DNA of 64,000 bases from Semisulcospira habei. Taxonomy: Eukaryota > Mollusca > Gastropoda > Semisulcospiridae. Both the position numbers and the translations under genes were made by a program. The notes beneath the pieces were generated by a model. The model was not told the origin of the DNA. It saw only the letters and a list, made by a program, of their open reading frames with translations, and made no database searches. Of the stretch, positions 18,787 through 30,450 are shown in pieces (the stretch's first letter is position 1; each line of letters opens with the position of its first letter). The stretch is from contig BTPG01000004.1 of NCBI GenBank assembly GCA_036245525.1, positions 216,685,278 through 216,749,277 of the forward strand. Reading direction: 5' to 3'.

Positions 18787-21594
18787 ATGACGTCCTGTGG
18801 TGAAAGCCGGAAGTCTTCGGAAGCCACAGGACCGAGCCGCCTCTCTCTATCCAGGGATACAACCATGGGCACATGGAACGTCAAGACCATGTACCAGAGC
18901 GGCAAGGCCGCCCAGATAGCAGCGGAAATGCAAAAGTACAACCTTTCCCTGCTAGGCATCAGTGAAGCCAGATGGACGCAGTCTGGCCAGAAAAGGCTGT
19001 TAAGTGGGGAGATGGTTCTGTATTCAGGTCATGAAGAGGAGAATGCCCCCCATACAGAAGGAGTAGCACTCATGCTGTCACCAGTGGCACAGAGAGCGCT
19101 GATGGGCTGGGAACCTCTTGGGCCAAGAATTATAACAGCAGCCTTTAGAACCAAGAAAAAGCTCAAGCTGAACGTCATCCAGTGTTATGCGCCCACCAAT
19201 GACAGTGAAGAGGAAGAGAAACAAGAGTTCTACGACCGACTCCAGAGTGCTGTGGACAAATGTGCGGAGCGAGACATCACCATCGTCATGGGCGATTTTA
19301 ATGCCAAAATAGGGGAGGACAACACCGGATACGAAGAGGTGATGGGGAGACAGGGACTAGGCTCGGAGATGAGTGAGAACGGGGAGAGGTTTGTAGACTT
19401 TTGTGCTCTAAACCGACTTGTCATTGGAGGCAGCATCTTCCCACACAGAAGAATACACAAAGCAACTTGGGTCTCACCTGACCATACAACAGAGAACCAA
19501 ATAGACCATATCTGCATTAGCAAGAAATTTAGAAGATCCCTTCAAGATGTTCGAGTGAGGAGGGGAGCAGATGTCGCCTCAGACCACCATCTGCTTACCT
19601 TAAGAATGAAGCTCAAGCTAAAGAAAAGCCGCACAGAGACAACAAGAAGACAGCGCTATAATGTAGGCCTCCTGAGAGAAACTGGAGTTAGAGAAGAGTT
19701 CAAACTGGTGCTGTCCAACCGGTTTCAAGCGCTACAGGAGCTAGTAAATGAAGAGGAGGCGGTCACCACAGAGCAGCAGTGGAAGGCAGTTAGAGAGGCG
19801 CTGAACTCAACCTGCAAAGACACTGTAGGGTTCAGGAAACACCACCACAAGGACTGGCTGTCGGCACAGACCTTGAAGAAGATAGAAGCGAGGAAGCAGA
19901 AGAAAGCAGCAGTCAACAACAGTCGCACGAGAGCAGCCAAAGTAAGGGCACAGGGGGAATACTCGGAAGCCAACCGCGAGGTGAAGAGGAGTATCAGGGC
20001 AGATAAGAGGGCCTACACAGACAGCCTGGCAGCAGAGGCAGAAAAGGCAGCAGGCAGCGGCAACATGAAACAGCTCTACGACATTACCAGAAGATTGTCG
20101 GGTAAGTATGGCCATACAGAAAGACCAGTAAAAGACAAAGAAGGCAAGCCTATTGCAGACAGAGCAGACCAACTCGACAGATGGGCCGAGTATTTTGAAG
20201 AGTTACTGAACAGACCTAGCCCCCCCGACCCCCCCCCCCCCCCCCCCCCCCCCGACATCCAGCCGGCAGAGACCGACCTACCCATCAGCTGTGACAGACC
20301 CAGCCGGGAAGAGATCAGAAAAGCAGTGGCATTTTTGAAGAATGGCAAAGCAGCAGGGCCAGATGGCATCCCAGCGGAGTCTCTGAAAGCAGACCTAGAG
20401 ACAACAGTTGAGATGCTGTACCCACTGTTTGGAAAGATCTGGAAAGAGGAGGTGATGCCAGCTGACTGGAAGGAGGGGTACCTAATCAAGCTTCCCAAGA
20501 AAGGCGACCTCAGCAAGTGTTCCAACTACAGAGGAATCACCTTGCTGTCAGTACCAGGAAAGGTCTTCAACAGGATCATCCTAGAGAGAATGAAGAGCTG
20601 CGTTGACCCCCAGCTGAGAGACCAGCAAGCAGGATTCAGGAAGAACCGATCATGTACAGACCAGATCGCCACTCTCCGCATCATCGTGGAACAGTCTCTG
20701 GAGTGGAGCTCCCCGCTGTACGTCAACTTTGTGGATTATGAGAAAGCATTTGACAGCGTGGACCGAGAGACTCTGTGGAAACTCCTACGACACTACGGTG
20801 TACCCACAAAGCTCGTCCGCCTGATCAAGAGCAGCTATGATGGCATGACATGTCGCGTGATCCACGAAGGGCAGTTCACCAGAGAGCTCCAGGTCAGAAC
20901 TGGTGTCAGGCAGGGGTGTCTGCTGTCTCCGTTCCTCTTCCTACTGGCCATAGACTGGGTCATGAAGATGACCACAGAGCACAGACGAAGTGGAATACAG
21001 TGGACACTGTGGACACAGCTTGACGACCTCGATTTTGCAGACGACTTGGCATTACTGTCCCACACTCATCAACAAATGCAGGACAAGACAACGAGGCTTG
21101 CTGACATCTCGTCCCAAGTGGGCCTCACCATTCACAAACAGAAAACAAAGACAATGAGGCTGAACGCAACCAGGGAAGAACCAGTCTTGCTTGCTGGCAC
21201 CCCGTTGGAGGAGGTGGAGTCCTTCACCTATCTCGGGAGCATCATAGACAAAAAAGGCGGCACTGATGCAGATGTCAGAGCACGAATCGGTAAAGCCAGA
21301 GCAGCCTTTCTCCAGTTGAAAAAAGTGTGGAGTTCCAGAGAGCTGTCACAACACACCAAAGTCCGGATTTTCAACTCCAATGTAAAAGCAGTTCTCCTAT
21401 ATGGAGCAGAGACATGGAGATTGACAAAAACCACAGTCAACAGAGTACAGACCTTCATGAACAGTTGCCTTAGAAGAATTTTGAAAATCCACTGGCCAGA
21501 GAAGATCAGCAACGTCAGACTCTGGGAGAGAACAGAGCAGATAACAGCAGAGAATGAAATTGGGCGAAGAAGATGGGGATGGATCGGTCACTGA
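18787..21594 (+). CDS. LINE endonuclease-reverse transcriptase ORF
   Basis: 935 codons. N-terminal AP-type endonuclease: [13 protein letters not shown] near residue 30, [18 protein letters not shown] near residue 175, and ASDHHLL near 265. Reverse transcriptase: [17 protein letters not shown] (~580), [18 protein letters not shown] (~655), [14 protein letters not shown] (~710), and the catalytic [10 protein letters not shown] (~750). A late [11 protein letters not shown] and a GAETWRLT motif follow. A tract of about 27 C (20226-20252) encodes ten or so prolines between the two domains. The ATG at 18787 or 18865 may be the start; 18865 leads straight into the endonuclease. The frame closes at 21594, but the usual C-terminus continues in another frame to 21815 (GKRKRGRPRNSWRRDL), so a frameshift of one base lies around 21575-21592. 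The product would copy its own RNA. Confidence 0.9.
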   Translation: MTSCGESRKSSEATGPSRLSLSRDTTMGTWNVKTMYQSGKAAQIAAEMQKYNLSLLGISEARWTQSGQKRLLSGEMVLYSGHEEENAPHTEGVALMLSPVAQRALMGWEPLGPRIITAAFRTKKKLKLNVIQCYAPTNDSEEEEKQEFYDRLQSAVDKCAERDITIVMGDFNAKIGEDNTGYEEVMGRQGLGSEMSENGERFVDFCALNRLVIGGSIFPHRRIHKATWVSPDHTTENQIDHICISKKFRRSLQDVRVRRGADVASDHHLLTLRMKLKLKKSRTETTRRQRYNVGLLRETGVREEFKLVLSNRFQALQELVNEEEAVTTEQQWKAVREALNSTCKDTVGFRKHHHKDWLSAQTLKKIEARKQKKAAVNNSRTRAAKVRAQGEYSEANREVKRSIRADKRAYTDSLAAEAEKAAGSGNMKQLYDITRRLSGKYGHTERPVKDKEGKPIADRADQLDRWAEYFEELLNRPSPPDPPPPPPPPDIQPAETDLPISCDRPSREEIRKAVAFLKNGKAAGPDGIPAESLKADLETTVEMLYPLFGKIWKEEVMPADWKEGYLIKLPKKGDLSKCSNYRGITLLSVPGKVFNRIILERMKSCVDPQLRDQQAGFRKNRSCTDQIATLRIIVEQSLEWSSPLYVNFVDYEKAFDSVDRETLWKLLRHYGVPTKLVRLIKSSYDGMTCRVIHEGQFTRELQVRTGVRQGCLLSPFLFLLAIDWVMKMTTEHRRSGIQWTLWTQLDDLDFADDLALLSHTHQQMQDKTTRLADISSQVGLTIHKQKTKTMRLNATREEPVLLAGTPLEEVESFTYLGSIIDKKGGTDADVRARIGKARAAFLQLKKVWSSRELSQHTKVRIFNSNVKAVLLYGAETWRLTKTTVNRVQTFMNSCLRRILKIHWPEKISNVRLWERTEQITAENEIGRRRWGWIGH

Positions 21595-21815
21595 GAAAGC
21601 CAGCTTCCAGTATCACTAGGCAGGCATTGTCATGGAACCCCCAGGGAAAGAGGAAAAGAGGTAGGCCGAGAAACTCCTGGCGTCGAGACCTCCAAGCAGA
21701 CATCAAGAGGCTGGGAACCACCTGGAGTAGAATCGAAGGAGAAGCACAGGACAGGAGTTGCTGGAGGTCTCTCGTCGACGGCCTATACCCGGGTAGGGGT
21801 GACAGGCGTAAGTAA
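21573..21815 (+). pseudogene. Displaced C-terminus of the LINE ORF
   Basis: It reads [19 protein letters not shown], then GRPRNSWRRDLQADIKRLG, the familiar end of this LINE protein. It is out of frame with the 935-codon ORF. The break overlaps the tail of that ORF. Confidence 0.85.
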
Positions 21816-21839
21816 GTAAGTAAGTAAGGCCAGGTTGTC

Positions 21840-22560
21840 GGCGTGACCGGATAGGTCTCGTAGGTAGAAGCGGGCGAAGGTAGACGGCCTGCCAACCCAC
21901 GGCTGCCACAATGTCGCCGACTGCGCAGTTGCGGTCAAAGGCGATGCTCGCCGCCAATGCTCAGACTTCATGTGCCCTGATACGCAAGGTCTTGGCTTGT
22001 TCAGGGGCGAGCTCTTTGTATGCCTCCCTATCACCCAGCGGAGCCAGGACGAGATCGTCTGTGCAGATATGTCTCGTCTGCCCGGAGCCAAGGGCAGGAA
22101 TAGGCGCAAGCGCCCTTGTCTTAGTGGCTTTGTTCTGCGCAGGTACACTTTACGCGCCCTGACGGGATCCTGTAAGCGGGATGTATCTGTTCCGTCGTCC
22201 CGAGCGGACGTATGGTCCGCACTTGGGGAGCCGATGCTGGGAGGCAATTCTTGGCCAGAAACATAGGGTCAGTGAGGAGCTGCACCAAGCCGTCGGCCCG
22301 GCGTTGGAGACATGACGGTCGCACCGAGAAGGCATGTATCTCGCTGACCCGCGAGGGCGAGTAGGAACCAGGTCTTCCTGGTTAGATCCCCAAGTCGAGC
22401 CATTGTCAAAGGTTCGAACCGGTCTGAGTTGAGCCAGGTGAGGACCCAAGCCAGGTCCCACCGTGGAATTAGCGAACGGGATGCCGGTCGTGGTCGATCA
22501 AAGTACGCCCATAAGGTCTGCCAGGTCTCCGCAGGCACCAGGGTCCGGGCGGCCCAAGTG
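21840..22560 (-). pseudogene. DIRS copy 1: tyrosine recombinase, catalytic end, broken
   Basis: The minus strand reads HEV, then stop (TGA, complement of 21961-21963), then ALAASIAFDRNCAVGDIVAA. In copy 2 the same place reads HEVRAMAAS, so the arginine of the H-x-x-R catalytic motif is here a stop. Further on, STFARFYLRDLSGHADNLAL, with the presumed catalytic Tyr, is in another frame. The full-length LINE is inserted just beyond it. The recombinase is dead in this copy. Confidence 0.8.
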
Positions 22561-23988
22561 TCGATAAGTGTCTGCCACCATTGCTAGGTATCCTCGTATG
22601 GTAATGGGAACCAAGTTTTGGTTGGTGAAAAGCCACAAGAAGAACTCGGCCAGTTGGGGGTGAGTCAAAATCAGTGGGGGAGAGATGCTCCTCTGCGCAC
22701 CAAACCTAGAGTACTCGCCACTTTCCTTCATAGAAACTACGGGTAGAAGCCCTCCGTGCTTTTGCGATAGCTTCCACTGCTGCACCCGAGAAACCTCTAG
22801 CTGCGAGGGCTTGCCTGACAGTCTCCAGGCGTGTAACAGCAGTCGTTCCGGGCATGGATGGAACAGCGGCTGTCGGGGTTGCTTGAGCATTGTTGGAGGT
22901 GTGGGGAGCTTCATCGGAGTATCCGTGGCGAGGCTCAGGAGGTCGGTGGTCCAGCTCTTGGACCAACTGAAGGAGGCCACCAGGATTACTATCATGTTGC
23001 TGCCTCTGAGCTTCTGGAGCACCTTCGGTACCAGTACTGTCGGAGGGAACGCGTACACCAGAAGTCCGTCCCACGGGATGGAGAGTGCGTCCTTGGCCCA
23101 GGCTAGCGGGTCCGGAATGGGGGAGACGAAAAGTGGTAGCTTGTTCCACCTCGTGGTGAAGAGGTCGATCATAAGCGTCTCCCATCGCGTGCAGATGATC
23201 AGGAAGATATCTTGTCGCAGAGACCACTCTGTGTGAAGTAGCTGGCTGCGGCAGGAGAGAGAATCTGCAAGGACGTTGAGATGTCCGGGGATGTGTCGTG
23301 CCCATAGCGTAATTCCCCGATCTCTGCACCACAGGAAGACCTGATACACCAAGATTCCCGCCTTGATTCTGAATGTAGGCCACCACTGTCGAATTGTCGG
23401 AGTACGAGGACTTCCTGACCCGTGAGACGCTGCTCCCAGTGGGAGAGCGCGAGCCACACTGCTTTCATCTCCAGCCAGTTGATGTGTTTGCCCGCTTGAT
23501 CCCTCGTCCAACTGCCCGAGGTCGTGGCGAACTCCGGAAGCAGATGTGCCCCCCAACCGGAGAGGCTCGCGTCCGTGCAGATGGAGAGTCAAGGAGGCGG
23601 GGAGGCTAAGGGAACTGACGCTAGCCATGACCTGTCCGTCCACCGCTGGAGATGAGACTTGACAATCATCGAGACCGGTACGGGGGTAGTTAACCCGCCA
23701 GTGCTGGAGCAGATGGAGCTGTATCGGTCGGGTGTAAAGCCTGCCGAGGGGTAACAGGTCCGCCGCTGCGCTTAAAACTAACAGCTGTAGCCAGACCCTT
23801 GCCAGAAGCACATGAGCACGTAGGACTTGCCGCGCCATCTCCTCTATCTTCAGGATCCGCTTCTCCGGAAGTCGGACTTGGTTGAGATCGGTCAAGAACT
23901 CCATGCCGAGGTGGATAAACCAGCGTGAAAGAGTGAGGTCGGACTTGCCTCCATTGATGAGGAACCCGAGCCGACGTAGCAGTGCCAA
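22498..23988 (-). pseudogene. DIRS copy 1: RNase H to recombinase N-terminus
   Basis: A 496-codon open stretch. It begins after the RT palm (LGFLINGGKSDLTLSRWFIHLGMEFL). It passes a region where frames alternate (RNase H, HIPGHLNVLADSLSC), then DLFTTRWNKLPLFVSPIPDP and PWDGLLVYAFPPTVLVPKVL, typical of DIRS RNase H. It ends in the recombinase SAM-like part, QLAEFFLWLFTNQNL and TIRGYLAMVADTYRHLG. Parts of RNase H are in another frame near 23200-23400, so it is not intact. Confidence 0.82.
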
Positions 23989-24597
23989 AGGCCCTCTCTG
24001 TCCTTCTCCAACGCTTGAACCCCCTGGTTCCGTAGGAGTAGATCGTCTAGGTAGTTGGAGGCTAGGCTAAAGGCTGACCGCCGAAACCTGGACATGACTC
24101 CGTCTGTGATCCTGGTGAAGACCCACGGGCTGAGGTTGAGTCCGAACGGGAGAGCCCGAAACTGATACACGACCCCGCGGAAGGCGAAGCGCAGATACCG
24201 CCGAGACGATGGGTGTATGGGTACGTGAAGATACGCGTCCGCTAGGTCGAGACTCACGGCGAAATCCTGGGGTTGCACCGCCGACCGCAGGGCCCTGGCT
24301 GTCTCCATCCGGAAGTGTGGAGCCCCAATGTACTTGTTTAACGCCAAGAGGTCTTTTACTGGCCGCCACTTGCCTCCTCGCTTGGGAACGAGGAACAGCC
24401 GACTGTAGAAGGCTGGGGTGTCTTGTCAGTCGACCACCTATGTGGCCTCCTTCTGTAGTAGCATTAACACCTCGTCGTGAAGTGCTGCGGCCTTTTCCTG
24501 ATCCCCCGGAACCCGAGTCCACAGGGGGGAGTGTCGCAACGGAGGTGAAGGCTGGAAGGAGAGCCTCAGTACCTCGGTGATGGTCGATAGAATCCAA
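23892..24597 (-). pseudogene. DIRS copy 1: reverse transcriptase
   Basis: The minus strand reads LFLVPKRGGKWRPVKDLLAL, HFRMETARAL, DLADAYLHVPIHPSSRRYL, ALPFGLNLSPWVFTR and the catalytic NYLDDLLLR. Upstream is an in-frame TGA (complement of 24426-24428). Downstream the frame shifts near 23980. The sequence type is DIRS-like rather than LTR or LINE. Confidence 0.85.
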
Positions 24598-25075
24598 TGG
24601 TCGTCCTGAAACAGCAGGTGCCGACCGGAGACCCTACAGGAGTCGGCGGGAGGACGAGAGGCCGGTCAGCGAGCCCGGCCGCGCCCTCGCTTCCGGGCGC
24701 CGCCGACCCAGGTAGGGGAGGGTGCGGGGAAAGCGCGCGAACGCGCGGGCAGGGAACTGGTGCCACCACGACCCCTGGGGGGCCGGGAGGCGGAGGGTCT
24801 GGTGAAACGCAGGGCACGACCCACTGCTCTGCGGGCCAACTGAAAGCGAGATGAGACTGATCCTGCAGGGGCTCCTTATTCGCTTCCTTTACCTTCTGCC
24901 ACGCTGGTCCAAATAACAGCTCCCCTACGACGGGCGCCTGGCGCAGTTGCGTCTTCACCGAAGCTGGGAGTGGCAACGTCCGAGCAGCTCGTCTCTACGC
25001 AGAAGGTCGCAGTTGACCACCGCCGCTGTGGATTTAGCCGAGGCATGGAACGCCGCCATATTTGCCGCCACTAGT

Positions 25076-27015
25076 CTATTTATCTATCTATATCCCGTAG
25101 TCTTACCGACCGTTGGGGCATCACTGATGACTTGGCAACCAGCTCCCTCCATTCCTCTCTGTTCTCTGCCATTCTTAGCGTATCGCGCAGCTTCAGTCCT
25201 GTCCACTCTGAGATATTGTCCTCCCATCTTTTCCTCTGTCTTCCTCTCCTTCGTCCTCCTTGCACAGTGCCTTGCAGGATTGTTTTGGCAAGCCCTGCTG
25301 AACGCGTGACATGCCCATACCACTTCAGTTTGCGTTTTTTCACAATGGCTAATAGGTCATCATTATGACCCGATGGCTTGCCTGATTCTGCTTCCCACTT
25401 CCACGTTTGTGACGTGATCTCTGTATGAAATGCCAAGCAGCCTTCGAAAACATTTAATTTCAGTGGCTTGTATCCTCCTTTCAAGGTCTGCTGTAAGTGT
25501 CCATGACTCGCAGGCATACAAAAACACTGAGATGACTAAGGAGCGCATCAGTCTGATCTTGGAGCAGAGTGTGATGTTTCTGTCCTTCCATATGGTCTTC
25601 AATCTTGTCAGTGCTGTTGTTGTCTGCGCAATCCTGGACAGTATTTCTGGTTTTGATCCCTCATCTGTCACAATGGCTCCTAAGTATTTGAATTTGTTAA
25701 CGGTTTCCAGTTTTTGGCTTCCAATCATGATGTCAGTGCCAATGCCACTGGTGTTATTGGTCATCAGTTTGGTCTTCTCTGCACTGATTTCCATCCCGTA
25801 CGCAATGGCTGTACTGTCCAGCTTTTCCACCAGCTGAGCTAGTTCCTTCTCTGTTCCAGCAAGGCCATCAATGTCGTCCGCAAAGCGCAAGTTTGTGATT
25901 GTTCTGCCTCCAATACTGACAGATCCTTCATGATCTTTCAGAGCGTCTGTCATGATTCTTTCCAGGAAGATGTTGAAAAGAGTAGGTGAGAGCAAGCACC
26001 CTTGTCTGACTCTGACTGTAGTCCTAAACCAGTTTCCTACTTAGCCGTTGAAGCAGACTGCGCTAGTGGCCTTGCTGTAAAGGTTTGCTACGACTTTGAT
26101 CAGGTTGGCATTAATGTTGTATAGCTTCATTGTGGACCAAAGGGCTGCATGCCACACCCTGTCAAATGCTTTCTTAAAATCCACAAAGACATGATAGAGA
26201 TCCTGCTGATGCTGGAGGTATCTCTCACATAGAACTCTCAGGTTGAAGATCTGCTCAGTTGTGCTGCGCCCTGGTCTGAAGCCTGCCTGTTCCTTAGCTA
26301 TGATTTCATCTGCCTGTGGCTTCAGCCTGTTCAGCAGGATCTTTAACATAACTTTGCTTGGGTGGCATATAAGACTGATCGTGCGATAATTCTGGCATTG
26401 ATGTAAGTTGCCTTTTTTGGGTAGAGTTATTATAAGTGATTGGGTCCATGGTGTGGGCCAATCCCCTGACTGCCAGATCTTATTGCAGATTGTTAGTAAG
26501 GCGCTTATTATATCTTCTTCCCCTTCTTGGACTAGCTCTGCAGGGATGTTGTCTGCTCCTGCTGCCTTCCCTTTTTTCAGCGACTTCACTGCAGCCTTTA
26601 CTTCTTCTCGGAGGATGGGATAGTTGCCATTGTTGGTCACGGGTGGGTTGACAAGTATGCCTGGGTCCCCTGTAGCTCGGTGGTTGTACAAATCTGAGCA
26701 GTACTCTGTCCATCTGTTCAGTATGTCTTGGTCTTCCGTAAGACAGTTCCCTTCCCTATCTTGAATGATAGAGGAGCGTCCTTGTTTTTCACTGGTCAGG
26801 TCTTTCACCAGCTGGTATGCATTTTTGCTATTATTTTTGTTCAGATTTACTTCTATGTGTTTACACTGATCTTCAATCCACTTATTCTTTGCTTTTTTCA
26901 TGCATTTCTTGATATCCTGGTTAATTTCCCTGTATTGTTTAGCTCCTTCTACCTCTGATTTCTTTTTCTTTAGTTCTCGACGCTTGTCACATAGAACAAA
27001 GATGTCAGTTGTAAC
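25076..27015 (-). mobile_element. 5'-truncated RTE-like LINE with 11-bp target duplication
   Basis: Flanked by CCGCCACTAGT at 25065-25075 and 27016-27026. The minus strand encodes RT: ADNIPAELVQEG, LITLPKKGNLHQCQNYRTIS, QAGFRPGRSTTEQIF, FVDFKKAFDRVW, a stop near 26041, then FADDIDGLAGTEKELAQL, KYLGAIVTDEGSKPEI, ACESWTLTADLERR and LKWYGHVTRSAGLAKTIL. The endonuclease is missing. The 3' tail is a TATAGATA-type repeat at 25076-25095. It lies inside DIRS copy 1. Confidence 0.9.
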
Positions 27016-27056
27016 CCGCCACTAGTACCTTGTGAATATCTCTAAGCTGTGCCGAA

Positions 27057-27938
27057 GCGGAGAGATAATAATAATAATAATTACGGTATTTATAATGCGC
27101 TTATCTTATAATAATTATAACTCTAAGCGCGCACTCACAACTCGCACACGCATGCGCACGCTTTAGACAATGACTCACGTAACACAAATAGTGAAAATAC
27201 ATTACGACGGTCAGCTTGGGGTGGGGAGTGGGGTGATATAGTGCTAGAACTGTTGAAAGAGGTGAGTTTTGAGGGCGGACTGGAAGGAGGAGAGCGAGTG
27301 TTTCTGACGGAGAGAGAGTGGGAGAGTGTTCCAGGTGGATGGACTGTATACTGAGAAGGAGCGGGGGCCGAGAGTGCTGAGTTTGGTGCGGGGGATGAGG
27401 AGGCGGAGAGGGTCAGAGGCGGAGCGGAGGGAGCGGGGAGGAGTGTAGGGGTGAAGTAAGTTGGAGAGATAGGCAGGAGCGTAGTTGTTCAGGGATTTGT
27501 AGCAGAGAGACAGAATCTTGTATTGGATGCGTTGGGGGATGGGGAGCCAGTGAAGGAGCTTGAGCAAGGGAGTGATGTGGTCGGATTTTTTCTTTCTGAG
27601 GACGAGGCGGGCAGCATTGTTCTGGACGCGCTGGAGAGTGAGAGTGGTGGAGTGAGGAGGGCCAGAAAGGAGAGAGTTGCAATAGTCGATGCGAGATAAG
27701 ATGAGAGAGACAGCGAGTTTGGTGGCAGCTTCGGTAGTGAGGTATTTTCTGATCTGACTGATGCGGCGGAGGTGGAAATAACGTGCCTGGGCCGTGGCGG
27801 AGACGAAGCTGGTCATGGAAAAGGAGGAATCTAGGATAACGCCAAGGTTCTTGACCGAGTCAGAGAGGGAGATGGGGGTGCTGTCGAGTTGAAGGTGGAG
27901 AAAGGGAGGGAGCTGGGAAAGTTTCTGGCGAGTGATCC
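27057..27938 (-). mobile_element. L2/CR1-like LINE fragment inside DIRS copy 1
   Basis: A minus-strand frame reads ARYFHLRRISQIRKYLTTEA, SRIDYCNSLLSGPP, RVQNNAARLVLRKKKSDHI, LLHWLPIPQRIQYKIL and FSVYSPSTWNTLPLSLRQKH. This is the same family as 6853-8015, with a longer intact frame (190 codons). The 3' tail at 27057-27105 is (ATA)n next to TTACGGTATTTATAATGCGC. The 5' break is at CTGGCGAGTG, about 27938. No clear target duplication seen. Confidence 0.88.
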
Positions 27939-27939
27939 C

Positions 27940-28750
27940 ACGTGTCTTCCAGGCATTTGACTGCCGACTGCGTCGCCATTTCCAGGAACCCCGAGCACGC
28001 CAACGAGTTGCGGGCGAAGGACGCCGTCTTGTCCAAGGTTCTTGTTACCTGCGTCTGCGGGCCGCGCAGTGGCCCTGACTGTATCACCGCCTCTTTGTCC
28101 ACAGCCAGAAGAGGACAGGAAAACGCCTGGGAGTGGCCTGCATACCAGTCCTGACGAAATGTGATGTCCATCCCCGTCGGCCACCGGGAGTCCGAAAGGA
28201 AGCCTTGACTCCCAAAATCGTTCTGTAGCAGGCGCGCTGAGGAAGCCTCTGCTAGGTCCTGAAGCCTGGTGGTTGAGGTAGGGACTTAAATCGCTTGGGC
28301 TGTCGGGGAGCGTCGACCATCGCCGAAGCCTTCCTCTTAGTGGGCGGAGACGGGTGGGGGTGGGGGTGGGGGGGGGGGTGGCAGCACTCCGGTGGAAGGA
28401 AGGACGCAATGAGCCGAGACGCCTCATCCAAATAGCTACGAACCTGTCCGGTAGGTGCCGTGTCAACTGCTGCAGGCGACGATGGCGCGTTGCTGGGCGA
28501 AGATGGCGGCATGTCGCCTACGCCCCAAGCCGATGCCGAATCCTCCGAGTGAAGGTTCAGCACCTCCTCATCATCTAGCAAATGGCCTAACTGTCGATCG
28601 CGCCCAACGGACTGATATTAACGGCCAGTAATCTTCGCCGACCGCCGCAGGGGGCCGGGAAAGCGCCGAGGGGAAGATGCTTGTGTACTGCTGCTACCTG
28701 AGCGGCTCCCGCGTCCACTTTGCCTCGGCCACGACGTCGACCCATCCCTG
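27940..28750 (-). pseudogene. DIRS copy 1: distal part of ORF1
   Basis: Minus-strand frames read RSYLDEASRLIASFLPPE, TKRKASAMVDAPRQPKR, and then ITFRQDWYAGHSQAF and LDKTASFARNSLACSGFLEM. It is interrupted by the L2-like insertion. No domain is recognised; position and basic/Pro-rich composition suggest the Gag-like ORF1. Confidence 0.55.
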
Positions 28751-30450
28751 GATGTCCGAGCTGACGAAGGGCTAACCCTGGATGTCCGAGCTGGCGAAGG
28801 GCTAACCCTGGATGTCCGAGCTGACGAAGGGCTAACCCTGGATGTCCGAGCTGACGAAGGGCTAACCCTGGATGTCCGAGCTGGCGAAGGGCTAACCCTG
28901 GATGTCCGAGCTGACGAAGGGCTAACCCTGGATGTCCGAGCTGACGAAGGGCTAACCCTGGATGTCCGAGCTGGCGAAGGGCTAACCCTGGATGTCCGAG
29001 CTGACGAAGGGCTAACCGATGCGAGCTGCGAAGGGCTAACCCTGGATGTCCGAGCTGACGAAGGGCTAACCCTGGATGTCCGAGCTGGCGAAGGGCTAAC
29101 CCTGGATGTCCGAGCTGACGAAGGGCTAACCCTGGATGTCCGAGCTGGCGAAGGGCTAACCCTGGATGTCCGAGCTGACGAAGGGCTAACCCTGGATGTC
29201 CGAGCTGGCGAAGGGCTAACCCTGGATGTCCGAGCTGACGAAGGGCTAACCCTGGATGTCCGAGCTGACGAAGGGCTAACCCTGGATGTCCGAGCTGACG
29301 AAGGGCTAACCCTGGATGTCCGAGCTGGCGAAGGGCTAACCTGGATGTCCGAGCTGCGAGGCTAACCCTGGATGTCCGAGCTGGCGAAGGGCTAACCCTG
29401 GATGTCCGAGCTGACGAAGGGCTAACCCTGGATGTCCGAGCTGGCGAAGGGCTAACCCTGGATGTCCGAGCTGGCGAAGGGCTAACCCTGGATGTCCGAG
29501 CTGGCGAAGGGCTAACCCTGGATGTCCGAGCTGGCGAAGGGCTAACCCTGGATGTCCGAGCTGGCGAAGGGCTAACCCTGGATGTCCGAGCTGTCGAAGG
29601 GCTAACCCTGGATGTCCGAGCTGTCGAAGGGCTAACCCTGGATGTCCGAGCTGGCGAAGGGCTAACCCTGGATGTCCGAGCTGTCGAAGGGCTAACCCTG
29701 GATGTCCGAGCTGACGAAGGGCTAACCCTGGATGTCCGAGCTGACGAAGGGCTAACCCTGGATGTCCGAGCTGGCGAAGGGCTAACCCTGGATGTCCGAG
29801 CTGGCGAAGGGCTAACCCTGGATGTCCGAGCTGGCGAAGGGCTAACCCTGGATGTCCGAGCTGGCGAAGGGCTAACCCTGGATGTCCGAGCTGGCGAAGG
29901 GCTAACCCTGGATGTCCGAGCTGGCGAAGGGCTAACCCTGGATGTCCGAGCTGGCGAAGGGCTAACCCTGGATGTCCGAGCTGGCGAAGGGCTAACCCTG
30001 GATGTCCGAGCTGGCGAAGGGCTAACCCTGGATGTCCGAGCTGGCGAAGGGCTAACCCTGGATGTCCGAGCTGGCGAAGGGCTAACCCTGGATGTCCGAG
30101 CTGGCGAAGGGCTAACCCTGGATGTCCGAGCTGGCGAAGGGCTAACCCTGGATGTCCGAGCTGGCGAAGGGCTAACCCTGGATGTCCGAGCTGACGAAGG
30201 GCTAACCCTGGATGTCCGAGCTGACGAAGGGCTAACCCTGGATGTCCGAGCTGGCGAAGGGCTAACCCTGGATGTCCGAGCTGACGAAGGGCTAACCCTG
30301 GATGTCCGAGCTGACGAAGGGCTAACCCTGGATGTCCGAGCTGACGAAGGGCTAACCCTGGATGTCCGAGCTGACGAAGGGCTAACCCTGGATGTCCGAG
30401 CTGACGAAGGGCTAACCCTGGATGTCCGAGCTGACGAAGGGCTAACCCTA
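28751..30450 (-). repeat. Minisatellite of ~57 x 30 bp inside DIRS ORF1
   Basis: The unit is GATGTCCGAGCTGGCGAAGG then GCTAACCCTG on the + strand. Units vary mainly at one position (CTGGCG/CTGACG/CTGTCG). In the coding direction the unit gives the decapeptide RVSPSPARTS, or, after two damaged 27-bp units (29018-29044, 29344-29370), the shifted LALRQLGHPG. The rest of the units are 30 bp, so frame is kept for long stretches. The array is about 1.7 kb. Confidence 0.95.

Larger units (their letters stand above)
18509..21823 (+). mobile_element. Full-length RTE-like LINE with exact 16-bp target duplication
   Basis: The element is flanked by direct copies of GTAAGGCCAGGTTGTC at 18493-18508 and 21824-21839, and ends in a (GTAA)n tail. 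Removing it and one target copy rejoins DIRS sequence. It encodes one long ORF (endonuclease + RT), described separately. It is about 3.3 kb, without a recognisable separate ORF1, as in the RTE clade. A frameshift near the ORF end suggests it is recent but already inactive. Confidence 0.92.

Noticed and set aside
24566..24976. Pro-rich minus-strand frame as a separate gene
   Set aside because: It is continuous with DIRS copy 1 just upstream of its RT and carries no domain of its own.
28751..30450. CRISPR-like array
   Set aside because: Units are contiguous 30-bp repeats without unique spacers, in an animal genome, inside a retrotransposon.
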